DNA of 64,000 nt from Pseudomonas alkylphenolica (GTDB lineage: Bacteria; Pseudomonadota; Gammaproteobacteria; Pseudomonadales; Pseudomonadaceae), in the NCBI RefSeq assembly GCF_000746525.1, contig NZ_CP009048.1:904501-968500 (forward strand), given 5' to 3'. Below the pieces are notes generated by a model that made no database searches, was not told where the DNA came from, and was given only the letters and a program-made list of their open reading frames with translations. Positions 1 to 9,463 of the stretch are shown here, piece after piece. Every line of letters begins with the position of its first letter. The first letter of the stretch is position 1. The position numbers were made by a program, and so were the translations under genes.

Positions 1-2907
1 GAGCAGGGCGGCGAGGGTGGTCATCATGATCGGCCGAAAGCGCGTCAGGCAGGCCTGGTGGATCGCTTGCTCGGGGCTCAGGCCCAGGTTGCGCTGGGCA
101 TCCAGGGCAAAGTCGATGAGCAGGATGCCGTTCTTCTTGACGATACCGATCAGCAGCACGATGCCGATCAGGCCCATGATGCTGAAGTCCTGGCCCGACA
201 GCCACAGCAGCGCCAACGCGCCAAGCCCGGCGGAGGGCAGGGTGGAGATGATGGTCAGCGGATGGACGAAGCTCTCGTAAAGCACGCCGAGGATGATGTA
301 CACCGCCACCAGCGCGGCGAGGATCAGCCACGGCTGGCTCGACAGCGAACTCTGGAAAGCCTGCGCCGCACCCTGGAAATTGCCGATGATCGAGTCGGGC
401 ATACCCAGCTCGCGTTGGGTGCGCTCGAGGATCTGTACCGCATCACCCAACGCTACACCGGAGGCCAGGTTGAACGACAGGTTGGCTGCCGGGAACAAGC
501 CGTCATGGCTGATCGACAACGGCCCGGTGCTCGGCGGCGCGACCTTGGCCAGCACCGACAGCGGCACCATCTCGCCGGTCAGCGGTGAGCGCAGGTAGAA
601 GTAGTTCAGGCTTTCGGCCTTGCCGCGCTGGCGGGCGTCGAGTTCGAGGATCACCTTGTACTGGTTGGTTTCGGTCTGGAACTCGCTGATCTGGCGCTGG
701 CCGAAGGCGTCATAGAGCGCCTGGTCGATGTCGGTGGTGGTCAGGCCGAAGCGTGCCGCGGCGCGGCGGTCGATATCGATGCGGGTGACGCTGGCGCCCA
801 GTTGCAGGTCGTTGGACAAGTCGCGAAAGGCCGGATTGCCCTTCAGGCGTTCGGTCAGGCGCTGGGTCCACAGGTTCAGCGCCGCGCCGTCGTTGCTTTT
901 GAGCACGTATTGGTACTGGCTGCGGGTAGGGCCGGAGCTGAGGTTGATGTCCTGGCCGGCGCGCAGGTAGAGGACCACGCCGGGTACCTTGGCCAGTTTC
1001 GGGCGCAGGCGATCGATGAACTCGCTGGCCGACACGTCGCGATCACCGCGGTCCTTGAGGGCAATCCAGAAGCGACCGTTGGCGATGGTCTGGTTGCTGC
1101 CGGTGACCCCGACCGCATGGGAGAACGCCCGCACCGCCGGGTCGGCTTCGATGACCTTGGCCAGCGCTTGGTGCTTCTTGATCATGTCCGGGTAGGAGAT
1201 ATCCGCAGCGCCTTCCGAGGTGCCGAGGATGAAGCCGGTGTCCTGCACCGGGAAGAAGCCTTTGGGAATGGCAACATAGCCGACCACCGCCAGCGCCAGG
1301 GTGACGCCGAAGATTCCCATCATCAGCCGCTGATGCGCCAGGGCCTTGACCAGCACGCGCTCGTACCAGGCCAGCAAGCGCTCGCCGAAGGTGACCTTGT
1401 GTTGGTCTTTGTGTTCGGGACGCTCCATGAACAGGGCGCATAAAGTCGGTGCCAGGGTCAGCGACACCACCACCGATATGAGGATGGTCGAGGTTGCGGT
1501 GAGGGCGAATTCCTTGAATAAGCGCCCAACCACACCGCCCATGAACAGCAACGGAATAAACGCCGCCACCAGCGAAAAACTGATCGAGACCACGGTAAAA
1601 CCGATCTCTCCGGCGCCCTTGATCGCCGCCTCGCGCTTGTTGTCGCCGTCTTCCAGGTGACGGTGGATGTTCTCCACCACTACGATGGCATCATCGACCA
1701 CAAAGCCCACGGCGATGACGATGGCCACCAGGGTCAGGTTGTTCAGGCTGAAGCCGAACAGGTACATCAGGGCAAAGCTGGCGATCAGCGACACGCCGAG
1801 CACGCTGGATACGATCAAGGTCGCCGACCATTGCCGCAGGAACAGCGCCATCACCCCGATCACCAGAATCACCGCGATCATCAGGGTGATTTCCACTTCG
1901 TGCAGGGAGGCGCGGATGGTCTGCGTGCGGTCGTTGAGCACCGAGACCTCGACCGACGCCGGCAGCATCTGTTCGAGCCGGGGCAAGGCCTCCATGACCC
2001 CGTCGACAGTCTCGACGATGTTCGCGCCCGGTTGGCGGAACACCACCAGGTTCAGGCCCTGCTGCTCGCCGGACCAGGCTTTGACGTAGGCATTTTCGGC
2101 GCCGTTGATGACCTTGGCGACATCCTTCAGGTGCACCGGTGCGCCGTCGCGGTAGGAGACGATCAGCTGGGCGTATTCCTCGGGGTGGAACAGCTGGTCG
2201 TTGGTGGCCAGGGTCGAGACGCTGCTTTCGCCATACAGCGCACCTTTGGCCAGATTCAGGCTGGTTTGCTGAATGGCCTGGCGCAGGTCGGCGAGGGTCA
2301 GTCCCAGGGCTGCAAGTTTTTCCGGCTGGGCCTGAACACGGATGGCCGGGCGCAACTGGCCGGTGATGTTGATCAGGCCGACGCCTTCGATCTGGCTCAG
2401 TTGCCTGGCCAGCAGGGTTTCGGCGTAGTCGCTCAGTTCGTTGGCCGGCATCTGCGCCGAGCTGACGGTGAGGATCAGCACCGGGCTGTCCGCCGGGTTG
2501 ACCTTGCGCCAGGTCGGCGGGCTGGGCATGTCCTGGGGCAGGCGCGCGGTGGCAGTGTTGATCGCTGCCTGGACTTCCTGGGCGGCGGTGTCGATGCTTT
2601 TTTCCAGGCTGAACTGCAGGATCAGGTTGGTCGAACCGAGGGCGCTGCTGGAGGTCATCTGGGGCATGCCGGGGATGGCACTGAACTGCACCTCCAGTGG
2701 CGTAGCCACCGACGAGGCCATGGTCTCGGGGCTGGCGCCGGGCAACTGGGCGGTGACCTGGATCGTCGGAAAATCGGCCTCGGGCAAGGGCGCGACCGGC
2801 AGGCGGGGAAAAGCGATGACCCCGAGCAGCACCAGCGCGAATGTCAGCAGCAGCGTGGCGATCGGGCGGTCGATACACCAGCGCGATAGCGAACCGCGGG
2901 CGTTCAT
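1..2907 (-). CDS. RND efflux permease, HAE1/MdtC-like (C-terminus beyond window)
   Basis: Inner-membrane proton/drug antiporter of the resistance-nodulation-division superfamily. The first 969 residues are visible, and a family member is about 1,020-1,040, so only the last tens of residues lie outside. It starts MNARGSLSRWCIDRPIATLL, has the typical first transmembrane helix, porter-domain wording (PGASPETMASSVATPLE) and the TM4 proton-relay pair in GFVVDDAIVVVENIH. A second membrane block follows near the truncated end. The ATG at 2907 overlaps the stop of the adaptor gene in an ATGA junction, so the two are co-translated. N-terminal wording is closer to MdtC/MuxC than to MdtB/MuxB. Substrate cannot be read from sequence; no outer-membrane partner is visible on this side of the edge. 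Confidence 0.93.
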   Translation of the reverse strand, partial: MNARGSLSRWCIDRPIATLLLTFALVLLGVIAFPRLPVAPLPEADFPTIQVTAQLPGASPETMASSVATPLEVQFSAIPGMPQMTSSSALGSTNLILQFSLEKSIDTAAQEVQAAINTATARLPQDMPSPPTWRKVNPADSPVLILTVSSAQMPANELSDYAETLLARQLSQIEGVGLINITGQLRPAIRVQAQPEKLAALGLTLADLRQAIQQTSLNLAKGALYGESSVSTLATNDQLFHPEEYAQLIVSYRDGAPVHLKDVAKVINGAENAYVKAWSGEQQGLNLVVFRQPGANIVETVDGVMEALPRLEQMLPASVEVSVLNDRTQTIRASLHEVEITLMIAVILVIGVMALFLRQWSATLIVSSVLGVSLIASFALMYLFGFSLNNLTLVAIVIAVGFVVDDAIVVVENIHRHLEDGDNKREAAIKGAGEIGFTVVSISFSLVAAFIPLLFMGGVVGRLFKEFALTATSTILISVVVSLTLAPTLCALFMERPEHKDQHKVTFGERLLAWYERVLVKALAHQRLMMGIFGVTLALAVVGYVAIPKGFFPVQDTGFILGTSEGAADISYPDMIKKHQALAKVIEADPAVRAFSHAVGVTGSNQTIANGRFWIALKDRGDRDVSASEFIDRLRPKLAKVPGVVLYLRAGQDINLSSGPTRSQYQYVLKSNDGAALNLWTQRLTERLKGNPAFRDLSNDLQLGASVTRIDIDRRAAARFGLTTTDIDQALYDAFGQRQISEFQTETNQYKVILELDARQRGKAESLNYFYLRSPLTGEMVPLSVLAKVAPPSTGPLSISHDGLFPAANLSFNLASGVALGDAVQILERTQRELGMPDSIIGNFQGAAQAFQSSLSSQPWLILAALVAVYIILGVLYESFVHPLTIISTLPSAGLGALALLWLSGQDFSIMGLIGIVLLIGIVKKNGILLIDFALDAQRNLGLSPEQAIHQACLTRFRPIMMTTLAALL

Positions 2908-4070
2908 GGTTGCACCTGGCCGGCGGCCACGTCTTCAGGTGCGGCCGTTTCAGCGGCCACTTCGACAGTGGCCCCGGGCTTGAGCCGGGACTGGCCGTCG
3001 GAGACCAGTTTATCGTCTCGGCTGACCCCGGCGATGATGTTCAGGGCGCTGTCCTGATACAGCACCTTGACCGGCACGCTTTCGACTTTGTTGCCGGCCA
3101 GCCGGTACACGTAGTGACCGTCAATGCCGCGCTGCACCACCTGGGGAGGTACCACCAGGGCGTTCTGCTCCAGTGCGGTCTGCAGCTTCAGGGTCACCAG
3201 TTGACCAGGCCAGAGGCGGGCGTCGGGGTTGGCGAACTCGGCCTTGACCCGGATGGTCCCGGTGTTGGCGGCCACCTGATTGTCGATCAGGGTCAGATGC
3301 CCCTCGGCCAGCAACGTGCCGCTGCTGTCGCCATCGCCTTCCAGGTAGGCCTGGACCACCGCCGGGGGCTGCGCTTTGAGCAGCCCCTGCAAGGTCGGCA
3401 ACATGTGTTGCGGCAAGGAGAACTCGACCCCGATCGGGTCGATCTGGGTGACGCTGAACAGTCCCTGGGTATCGGCCACGCGCAGGAAGTTGCCCTCATC
3501 GACATTGCGGATACCGACCCTGCCGGTCACCGGTGAAAGAATCTGGGTGTAGGACAACTGCACCTGAGCGGCGGCAATCGCGGCCTGATTGCCCAGCACG
3601 GTGGCTTGCAACTGATTGAACAACGCTTGCTGCTGGTCCAGGGTCTGGCGCGATACGCCATTGTCGGTACTGAGCAGCTTGTAACGCTTGAGGTCGACAC
3701 CGGCGACCTGCAGTTGCGCCTGACTCTGACCCAGTTGCGCCTTGGCCTGCTCCAGGCTGGCGCGGATGGCGCGGTCGTCGATGGTCGCCAGCAGATCGCC
3801 TTGCTTGACCCACTGACCCTCCTTGACCAGCAGGCGGGTCAGCACCCCTTCGACCTGTGGACGGATGACCACGCTGTGCAGCGACAGCACCGATCCGATA
3901 CCGCTGACATAGCGCGGTACATTCTGCTGCTTGACGCTGACCACCCGAACCGGAATGGCTGCGACTCCAGTGGGCTTTTCCTCACCGGAACGGCCGAAAA
4001 ACCAGAAGGCGGCACCGGCCAGGACAAACAGAACGGCGCAGATCACAAGGGGGCGGGTCTGGATACGCAT
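2904..4070 (-). CDS. RND periplasmic adaptor (membrane fusion protein), MdtA-like
   Basis: Periplasmic adaptor, 388 aa, linking the RND pump to an outer-membrane channel. An N-terminal hydrophobic anchor (residues about 8-26) is followed by a lipoyl half (GVLTRLLVKEGQWVKQGDLL), an alpha-hairpin rich in Q/A/L, the second lipoyl half (ILSPVTGRVGIRNV) and beta-barrel/membrane-proximal domains. It is the first gene of the pair and its stop overlaps the permease start by the ATGA tetranucleotide. No regulator is adjacent; the upstream 280 bp carries a REP pair. Confidence 0.93.
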   Translation of the reverse strand: MRIQTRPLVICAVLFVLAGAAFWFFGRSGEEKPTGVAAIPVRVVSVKQQNVPRYVSGIGSVLSLHSVVIRPQVEGVLTRLLVKEGQWVKQGDLLATIDDRAIRASLEQAKAQLGQSQAQLQVAGVDLKRYKLLSTDNGVSRQTLDQQQALFNQLQATVLGNQAAIAAAQVQLSYTQILSPVTGRVGIRNVDEGNFLRVADTQGLFSVTQIDPIGVEFSLPQHMLPTLQGLLKAQPPAVVQAYLEGDGDSSGTLLAEGHLTLIDNQVAANTGTIRVKAEFANPDARLWPGQLVTLKLQTALEQNALVVPPQVVQRGIDGHYVYRLAGNKVESVPVKVLYQDSALNIIAGVSRDDKLVSDGQSRLKPGATVEVAAETAAPEDVAAGQVQP

Positions 4071-4168
4071 AGGTGAAGTCTCAGGGCGATACCCAGTTTA
4101 TAGCGGCTCGATCAGGTCAGCAGCGTGACGGCTAACTGACAGCGCTGACAGCTAGCGATGCAGGCTCG

Positions 4169-4238
4169 GTGGGAGCGGGCTTGCCCCGCGATTGCATTCA
4201 GTCGGTCACATCGAATCGCGGGGCAAGCCCGCTCCCAC
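4169..4238. repeat. REP pair (class 1)
   Basis: Two inverted copies of GTGGGAGCGGGCTTGCCCCG separated by about 25 bp. It fills part of the 4071-4352 intergenic gap between the divergent adaptor and chemoreceptor genes. Nothing else recognisable is in that gap. Confidence 0.95.
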
Positions 4239-4352
4239 AGGGGAGGGTAATGGCCAATTGCCAATTATCCTGAGCTGGATCAATAAATCGGGCCAATTTG
4301 TCACTAGAGTCGTACGCCCTGCCGATTCTCCCAATAACAACGAGTGCCTCCG

Positions 4353-5936
4353 ATGAAGAGCAATATGCCTGTGACCGGTCGCAATGTGGATTATCCCGGT
4401 GACGCCAATATCCTTTCCACCACCGATCTCTCCAGTGTAATCACCTACGCCAATGACGACTTCGTCAAGATCAGCGGTTTCAGCCGTGAAGAACTGATAG
4501 GCAGCGCTCACCATATCGTGCGCCATCCGGATATGCCGTCACAGGCATTCGAGCAGATGTGGCAGACGCTAAAACGCGGCCAGTCGTGGATGGGGCTGGT
4601 GAAGAACCGTTGCAAGAGTGGCGATCACTACTGGGTCAGCGCTTTCGTTTCGCCCATCGCCAGTCAGGGCCATACGGTGGAGTATCAATCGGTACGGACC
4701 AAACCCAGCGCCGAGCAGATCGAGGCCGCCGAGCGCTGTTATGCGCAGCTGCGCAGTGGGCGCCAGGCCTGGTGGCAGCGCCTGCCGGTGCTGGGGCTTG
4801 GCTGGCAACTGTGGGCGGGGGTGACACTTGGAGCGGTGCTGGCCTCGGCGCTCACGCGCTGGTTGCTGCCGGTATTGGCCTGGCAAGGCGTGCTGGAGGT
4901 GCTGTTGGCCAGTGGCTTGAGTGCGTTGGTCATTCTTGCCGTGCTCAAGCCGTTTCAGCGTCTGTGTGCCGAAGCCCTGACCATCGCCGATAACCCGTTG
5001 AGCCAGCAGCTGTATACCGGCCGACGCGATGGCATTGGCCAGATCGATTTCGCCCTGCGTATGCTCAAGGGCCAGCTCGGTGCGGTGGTCGGGCGCATCG
5101 GCGATACTTCCCGGCGCCTGGCTGGACACAGCGGTTCGCTGGCGCAATCACTGCAAAGCAGTCACAGCAACAGCCTCGAGCAGCAGGGCGAAGCCGACCA
5201 GATCGCTACCGCGATCAACCAGATGACCGCCAGCGTCGCCCAGGTCGCCAGCAATGCCCAGCAAGCCTCCCAGGCCGCCGATCAGGCCGAAGGTGAAACC
5301 CGTGCCGGGCACCAGCTGGTCGACCTCAACCGTAGCGCGATCCAGGAACTGGCCAGCTCGCTGGATGCCGCCACCGAGGTTATCCACACCCTGCAGAACC
5401 ACAGCAGCGAGATCACCGGGGTGGTGGAGGTGATTCGCGGGATTGCCGAGCAGACCAACCTGCTGGCACTCAACGCCGCTATCGAGGCGGCTCGGGCGGG
5501 GGATCAGGGCCGTGGTTTTGCCGTGGTCGCCGATGAGGTGCGTAGCCTGGCACAGCGTACGGCGCAATCAACCCACGAGATTCAGCGCATGATCAGTGTC
5601 TTGCAGGTCGGTGCTCGCGATGCGGTACAGGTGATGCAGCAGAGCAGCGAGCATGCCGGGCACAGCGTCGATCAGGCCCGGCGTGCGGCCAGCGCGCTGG
5701 ACGGCATCAGCCTGCGGGTCAGACAGATCAGCGAGATGAGTGTGCAGATCGCGGCGGCGGTGGAACAGCAGAGCCAGGTCAGCGAGAGCATCAACTGCAA
5801 CATCATCAGTATTCGCCAGGCCAGCGAGTCAACGGTGCAGGTCGGTCAGCAGAGCCACCTCAGCGCCAGCGACGTGGCCGCACTTGCCGAGGATTTGCGG
5901 CGCCTGGCCGCCGAGTTCTGGCGGCGCTGCCATTGA
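4353..5936 (+). CDS. PAS-containing methyl-accepting chemotaxis protein, Aer-like
   Basis: Aerotaxis/energy-taxis type receptor, 527 aa. N-terminal PAS domain (about residues 15-120, with the Aer-like stretch [20 protein letters not shown]), then a paired hydrophobic segment (about 145-200) and a long cytoplasmic signalling domain whose hairpin tip [18 protein letters not shown] is canonical. In the Aer family the PAS binds FAD and senses redox state; here FAD binding is inferred. The ATG at 4353 is preferred over an in-frame GTG at 4344 because a GAG-type ribosome site lies 8 nt upstream and Aer proteins start at this point. It converges with the cysteine-cluster gene, leaving a 6-bp gap. 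Confidence 0.93.
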   Translation: MKSNMPVTGRNVDYPGDANILSTTDLSSVITYANDDFVKISGFSREELIGSAHHIVRHPDMPSQAFEQMWQTLKRGQSWMGLVKNRCKSGDHYWVSAFVSPIASQGHTVEYQSVRTKPSAEQIEAAERCYAQLRSGRQAWWQRLPVLGLGWQLWAGVTLGAVLASALTRWLLPVLAWQGVLEVLLASGLSALVILAVLKPFQRLCAEALTIADNPLSQQLYTGRRDGIGQIDFALRMLKGQLGAVVGRIGDTSRRLAGHSGSLAQSLQSSHSNSLEQQGEADQIATAINQMTASVAQVASNAQQASQAADQAEGETRAGHQLVDLNRSAIQELASSLDAATEVIHTLQNHSSEITGVVEVIRGIAEQTNLLALNAAIEAARAGDQGRGFAVVADEVRSLAQRTAQSTHEIQRMISVLQVGARDAVQVMQQSSEHAGHSVDQARRAASALDGISLRVRQISEMSVQIAAAVEQQSQVSESINCNIISIRQASESTVQVGQQSHLSASDVAALAEDLRRLAAEFWRRCH

Positions 5937-5942
5937 GGTTGA

Positions 5943-6692
5943 TCAAAAACCGATGAAACCGTAGTGCCCGGCCGCTTCGCTGCGGATCCGGGCACCGCAG
6001 GCCTCGAGTTGTTCGCACAGCTGCGGGTCGAGCACATGCAGGGTCCAGGGGGCGACCGGTCCCTCGGGGCGGACTTCTTGCAGTGCCTGGGCCAGGGCCT
6101 GGGTGTCAGGCAAATAGGCGGTGAAGCCGTTACCTTTCAAGGCGCTGGTATCGATACCCAGTGCCTGGCAGATAGCAACTTTGCCACGGATATCGTCGCG
6201 GTCGGCCTGGCGCGAGCGTTCGATCAGCTCGGCCAGGCGCCGGTCGACCAGGTGCTGGCCGTGAATCAATGGCGGGCCGCTTTGCCAGGCTTCGCTGGGG
6301 CAGTCCTTGGCTTCGGGGCGCAAGGGGATGTGCGGGTTGATTTCCATCGGATAGATACGGCACACCAGTGGCCGGGTTTCGTAGATGGTGCAGCGGTCAT
6401 CGGCATCCAGGTTGCGGCAGCGTTCGGGGTTGAAGGCGGCGAAGGTGATCGCCACATGCGCCTCGGTGCTACCGCACGGCACCGGCCAGGAACGGCGCAA
6501 GGCATGTTCGCGCTGATCGGCGGGCAAGCCCAGGCCGTTGGCCAGGAAGGCTTCGACCAGGACGATGAGCTGGCCGCCGGAGCTCGTCCATTGGCGGGCT
6601 TCGCTCAGGGTCAGGGGGACGTGGTGGCCGGTGCAGCACTTGCCGCAGCCGGTGCAGTCGAAGCGGATATCGCCAGTTTGGGCAGTGTTCAC
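5943..6692 (-). CDS. YkgJ-family cysteine-cluster protein
   Basis: 249 aa, unknown function. The N-terminus carries the CxxCxxCC signature (DCTGCGKCCTGHHVPL) with a further conserved cysteine set around TRPLVCRIYPMEINP, the pattern of the putative Zn/Fe-chelating YkgJ (CxxCxxCC) family. Start codon is GTG at 6692; the upstream ribosome site is weak. No signal peptide or membrane segment. It stands alone between a chemoreceptor and cheV, and nothing in the context ties it to chemotaxis. Confidence 0.85.
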   Translation of the reverse strand: MNTAQTGDIRFDCTGCGKCCTGHHVPLTLSEARQWTSSGGQLIVLVEAFLANGLGLPADQREHALRRSWPVPCGSTEAHVAITFAAFNPERCRNLDADDRCTIYETRPLVCRIYPMEINPHIPLRPEAKDCPSEAWQSGPPLIHGQHLVDRRLAELIERSRQADRDDIRGKVAICQALGIDTSALKGNGFTAYLPDTQALAQALQEVRPEGPVAPWTLHVLDPQLCEQLEACGARIRSEAAGHYGFIGF

Positions 6693-6776
6693 GGTTTAGC
6701 GGGGACTCGATAGACAATGGGCTCGATTGTGCCTGAGGTTCAGGCACTTTCAAGCACAACCCTCAGCGCTTGTGTG

Positions 6777-7676
6777 TCAGCCTTCTGCGAAGGCCACGGC
6801 GCGGGCGGCGACGATCAGGCAATCGGTCAGGTCCGGCGAGGAGAATTTGGTCAGCACCGCATTGGCCCCGGCGAGCCTGGCTTTTTCGCTGTTCATGGCA
6901 CTGTCCAGAGAGGTATGCAGCAGTACATAGAGGTGCTTGAAGTCCGGGGTGTCGCGCAGGGTGCGGGTGAAGGCGTAGCCGTCCATTTCGGACATTTCGA
7001 TATCCGAGACCACCACGTTGATCTCCTGCTCGGTGCCTTGCAGCTCCAACAGGGTGTTGATCGCATCCTTGGCACTGCGCGCGGTGTGGCACTCGATCCC
7101 GAGGCTGCGCAGGGTGTGCACTGATTGTTGCAGGGCGACCTGGCTGTCATCGACCACCAGGATATTGGTGGCGGCTAGCAGCGACGCATCATCCGCGCTC
7201 AACTCGCTGGTGAGCACTTCGTGAGCAGGCGGGGCGATGCCATGGATGACTTTTTCGATGTCGAGCACCTGCACCAGGGTGTTGTCGACCCGGGTGACGC
7301 CGGTGATGAACGACTTGCTGCCCGAGCCATAGGGCGGCGGTTTGATGTCGGTGCTCAGGCAATGCACGATCTTGCTCACCGCCTGCACATGCAGGCCCTG
7401 CTTGGAGCGGCTGATGTCGGTGACGATCAGGCAGCCGCCCTGGGGATCTTCCAGCGGCCGTTCGCCAATGGCCCGGGACAGGTCGATCACCGACAGCGAG
7501 TTGCCACGCAGGGTGGCCACGCCTTTGACGTGGGGGTGCGACTCCGGCAGTTTGGTCAGCGGCGGGCAGGGAATGATTTCACTGACCTTGAGCAGGTTGA
7601 TCGCCATCAGCTTGCCACTGCGCAGAGTGAACAGCAGCAACGACAGCGAGTCCGCGCGGGCATTTTGCGAGGCCAT
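6777..7676 (-). CDS. cheV: Chemotaxis coupling protein CheV (CheW-REC)
   Basis: 299 aa. Residues about 10-150 form a CheW-like coupling domain (FTLRSGKLMAINLLKVSEI), and about 170-299 form a response-regulator receiver with NILVVDDSQ and the phospho-acceptor Asp in VVVSDIEMSEMDG. CheV couples receptors to CheA and is phosphorylated for adaptation. The ATG at 7676 follows AAGG at good spacing; a GTG two codons earlier is possible. Separated by 80 bp from the NorR-like gene, same strand. Confidence 0.93.
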   Translation of the reverse strand: MASQNARADSLSLLLFTLRSGKLMAINLLKVSEIIPCPPLTKLPESHPHVKGVATLRGNSLSVIDLSRAIGERPLEDPQGGCLIVTDISRSKQGLHVQAVSKIVHCLSTDIKPPPYGSGSKSFITGVTRVDNTLVQVLDIEKVIHGIAPPAHEVLTSELSADDASLLAATNILVVDDSQVALQQSVHTLRSLGIECHTARSAKDAINTLLELQGTEQEINVVVSDIEMSEMDGYAFTRTLRDTPDFKHLYVLLHTSLDSAMNSEKARLAGANAVLTKFSSPDLTDCLIVAARAVAFAEG

Positions 7677-7756
7677 AGGCACCTTCAGGACAGATTGAAA
7701 TGGGGAGATGCCGGGTTATCGACCCGCCAGTCCGTGGCTTTAATCGCTTGCACAAA

Positions 7757-9310
7757 TCAGCGTAGACCCAGGCGCTTGGCCAGGCGACCGAGATTGGCGC
7801 GGTCCAGGCCCAGTTCGCGGGCGCTGCTGGCCCAGTTGTGCTGATGACGCTCAAGGCAGGCCTGGATCAGCTGGCGCTGGTAATCATCGAGGGCCTGGCG
7901 CAGGTCGCCGCCAGGCAGGGGCACTTCGGCAGGTAGCGGTGCCTGGCTGTGATTGGCTACAGGCTCGACAGGTCTCAGGTCCAGGTCGGCAGCATCCAGG
8001 GTCAGAATCTTCGGGCGCTGGCGATGCTGGCCGAGGGCCTTGAGCGCCGAGCGGCCGATCAGGTGCTCCAGTTCACGCACGTTGCCCGGCCAGTCGTAGG
8101 CCAGCAGCGCGGCCTGAGCTTCAGCGCTCAGGCGCAGGCTGCCCAGGCCCATGCGCGAGCGATTCTGTTCGAGAAAGTAGCCGCTGAGTAGCAGCACATC
8201 GCGCCCACGTTCGCGCAGCGGCGGCACCAGCAGCGGGTAGACACTCAGACGGTGATAGAAGTCGGCGCGATAACGTCCGCTGCGTACTTCATCGGCCAGG
8301 TCGCGGTTGGTGGCGGCGATCAGACGTACGTCGACGCGGTGTTCCTGGTCTGAGCCCAGTCGCTGCAATTGCCCGCTCTGCAGCACGCGCAACAGCTTGG
8401 CCTGTACCGTCAGCGACAGCTCGCCGACTTCGTCGAGAAACAGCGTACCGCCGTTGGCCAGTTCGAACTTGCCGCGGCGTTCACCGACGGCGCCGGTAAA
8501 GGCGCCGCGCACATGGCCGAACAGCTCGCTTTCTACCAGGGTGTCGGGCAAGGCTGCGCAGTTGAGGCTGATCATCGGCTTGTCGGCACGGCTTGAGGAT
8601 TGGTGAATGGCTTGGGCCACCAGTTCTTTGCCGACCCCGGTTTCACCGGTGATCAGCACGGTCAGGTCGCTGCTGCCGACCAGCTGGATTTCCTCCAGCA
8701 GGCGTTTGTGCGTTTTACTCTGACCAATCATTTCCTTGTGCTGCTGGCCGCTGGCCTGGCGATACACTTCGGCGCGTTCATGCTCATCCTCGGCGCGCAA
8801 CGCCAGGCGCTCGATGCGCTCGGCGACGTTGACCGTGGCTTCTGCCAGGCTGGCGAAGGCCTGCAGGGCATCGAGTTCGACCTGCTGGAACTGCTCCGGG
8901 TCCAGCGCATCGAGAGTGATCAGGCCCCAGGGCTGCTCATCGACGTACAGCGGGCAGCCCATGCAGTCGTGGACTTCCAGGTGCTGGTGCAGGCCTTCGA
9001 CCAGGCCGTCGTAAGGGTCGGGCAGCTCGCTGTCGCTGGCAAAGCGGGTGGGTGCGCTGTTACCGAGAATCGCCTCGAAGCGCGGATGTTCGTTGACCTT
9101 GAAGCGCCGCCCAAGGGTGTCGGTGCTCAAGCCATCGACCGCCAGCGGCACCAGCCAGTCACCGTCCAGGCGCAGCAGTGCGGCAGCGTCGCAGGGCAAC
9201 AGGCTGCGCATGGCTTCGAGCAGGCGTCGGTAGCGTTCGCGCTCGGGCAGGTCGCGGGCCAGGTCGCTGACCAGCGGCAGTAGGGCGGTGAGCAGGGATT
9301 TTGCGGTCAT
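7757..9310 (-). CDS. norR: Nitric oxide-responsive sigma54 activator NorR/FhpR
   Basis: 517 aa enhancer-binding protein. N-terminal GAF domain (about 1-170; in NorR this holds the non-haem iron that senses NO), central AAA+ domain with Walker A GETGVGKE, the sigma54-contact loop GAFTGA and Walker B LFLDEVGE, and a C-terminal Fis-type helix-turn-helix (LGLDRANLGRLAKRLGLR). It is divergent from the flavohaemoglobin gene, its expected target; the same pair in P. aeruginosa is fhpR-fhp. One of three NorR-type operator sites overlaps its own start codon, suggesting autoregulation. Confidence 0.95.
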   Translation of the reverse strand: MTAKSLLTALLPLVSDLARDLPERERYRRLLEAMRSLLPCDAAALLRLDGDWLVPLAVDGLSTDTLGRRFKVNEHPRFEAILGNSAPTRFASDSELPDPYDGLVEGLHQHLEVHDCMGCPLYVDEQPWGLITLDALDPEQFQQVELDALQAFASLAEATVNVAERIERLALRAEDEHERAEVYRQASGQQHKEMIGQSKTHKRLLEEIQLVGSSDLTVLITGETGVGKELVAQAIHQSSSRADKPMISLNCAALPDTLVESELFGHVRGAFTGAVGERRGKFELANGGTLFLDEVGELSLTVQAKLLRVLQSGQLQRLGSDQEHRVDVRLIAATNRDLADEVRSGRYRADFYHRLSVYPLLVPPLRERGRDVLLLSGYFLEQNRSRMGLGSLRLSAEAQAALLAYDWPGNVRELEHLIGRSALKALGQHRQRPKILTLDAADLDLRPVEPVANHSQAPLPAEVPLPGGDLRQALDDYQRQLIQACLERHQHNWASSARELGLDRANLGRLAKRLGLR

Positions 9311-9316
9311 AAAGAC
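9306..9316. promoter_or_regulatory. NorR-type binding site 1 (GT-N7-AC)
   Basis: GTCATAAAGAC, matching the NorR core GT-N7-AC and overlapping the norR start codon. Confidence 0.75.
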
Positions 9317-9324
9317 TCCTGTTG

Positions 9325-9335
9325 GTCTTATTGAC
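9325..9335. promoter_or_regulatory. NorR-type binding site 2 (GT-N7-AC)
   Basis: GTCTTATTGAC, the second of three sites sharing the stricter form GTC-N5-GAC. Confidence 0.75.
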
Positions 9336-9350
9336 TATATTGCATTCCTG

Positions 9351-9361
9351 GTCTTTATGAC
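9351..9361. promoter_or_regulatory. NorR-type binding site 3 (GT-N7-AC)
   Basis: GTCTTTATGAC, the third site. It lies about 43 bp upstream of a candidate sigma54 -24 element. Confidence 0.75.
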
Positions 9362-9401
9362 TCTGTAAAATATAACTCATTGATTTATAAGGATTTTAAA
9401 G

Positions 9402-9417
9402 TTGGCATGGAAACTGA
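9402..9417 (+). promoter_or_regulatory. Candidate sigma54 promoter for flavohaemoglobin gene
   Basis: TTGGCATGGAAACTGA has a good -24 half (TTGGCAT), but the -12 half reads GA where GC is expected. Position fits: the predicted start of transcription would be about 35 nt before the ATG and downstream of three NorR-type sites. Confidence 0.45.
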
Positions 9418-9463
9418 ATTAGCCAAGGCATTCATCAAGAAGCCACAGGCTCAGGAGTCATCC

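Noticed and set aside
1657..2889. About 400-codon frames on both strands within the RND gene
   Set aside because: Neither is in the frame that encodes the RND signatures; the true gene runs from 2907 to beyond position 1.
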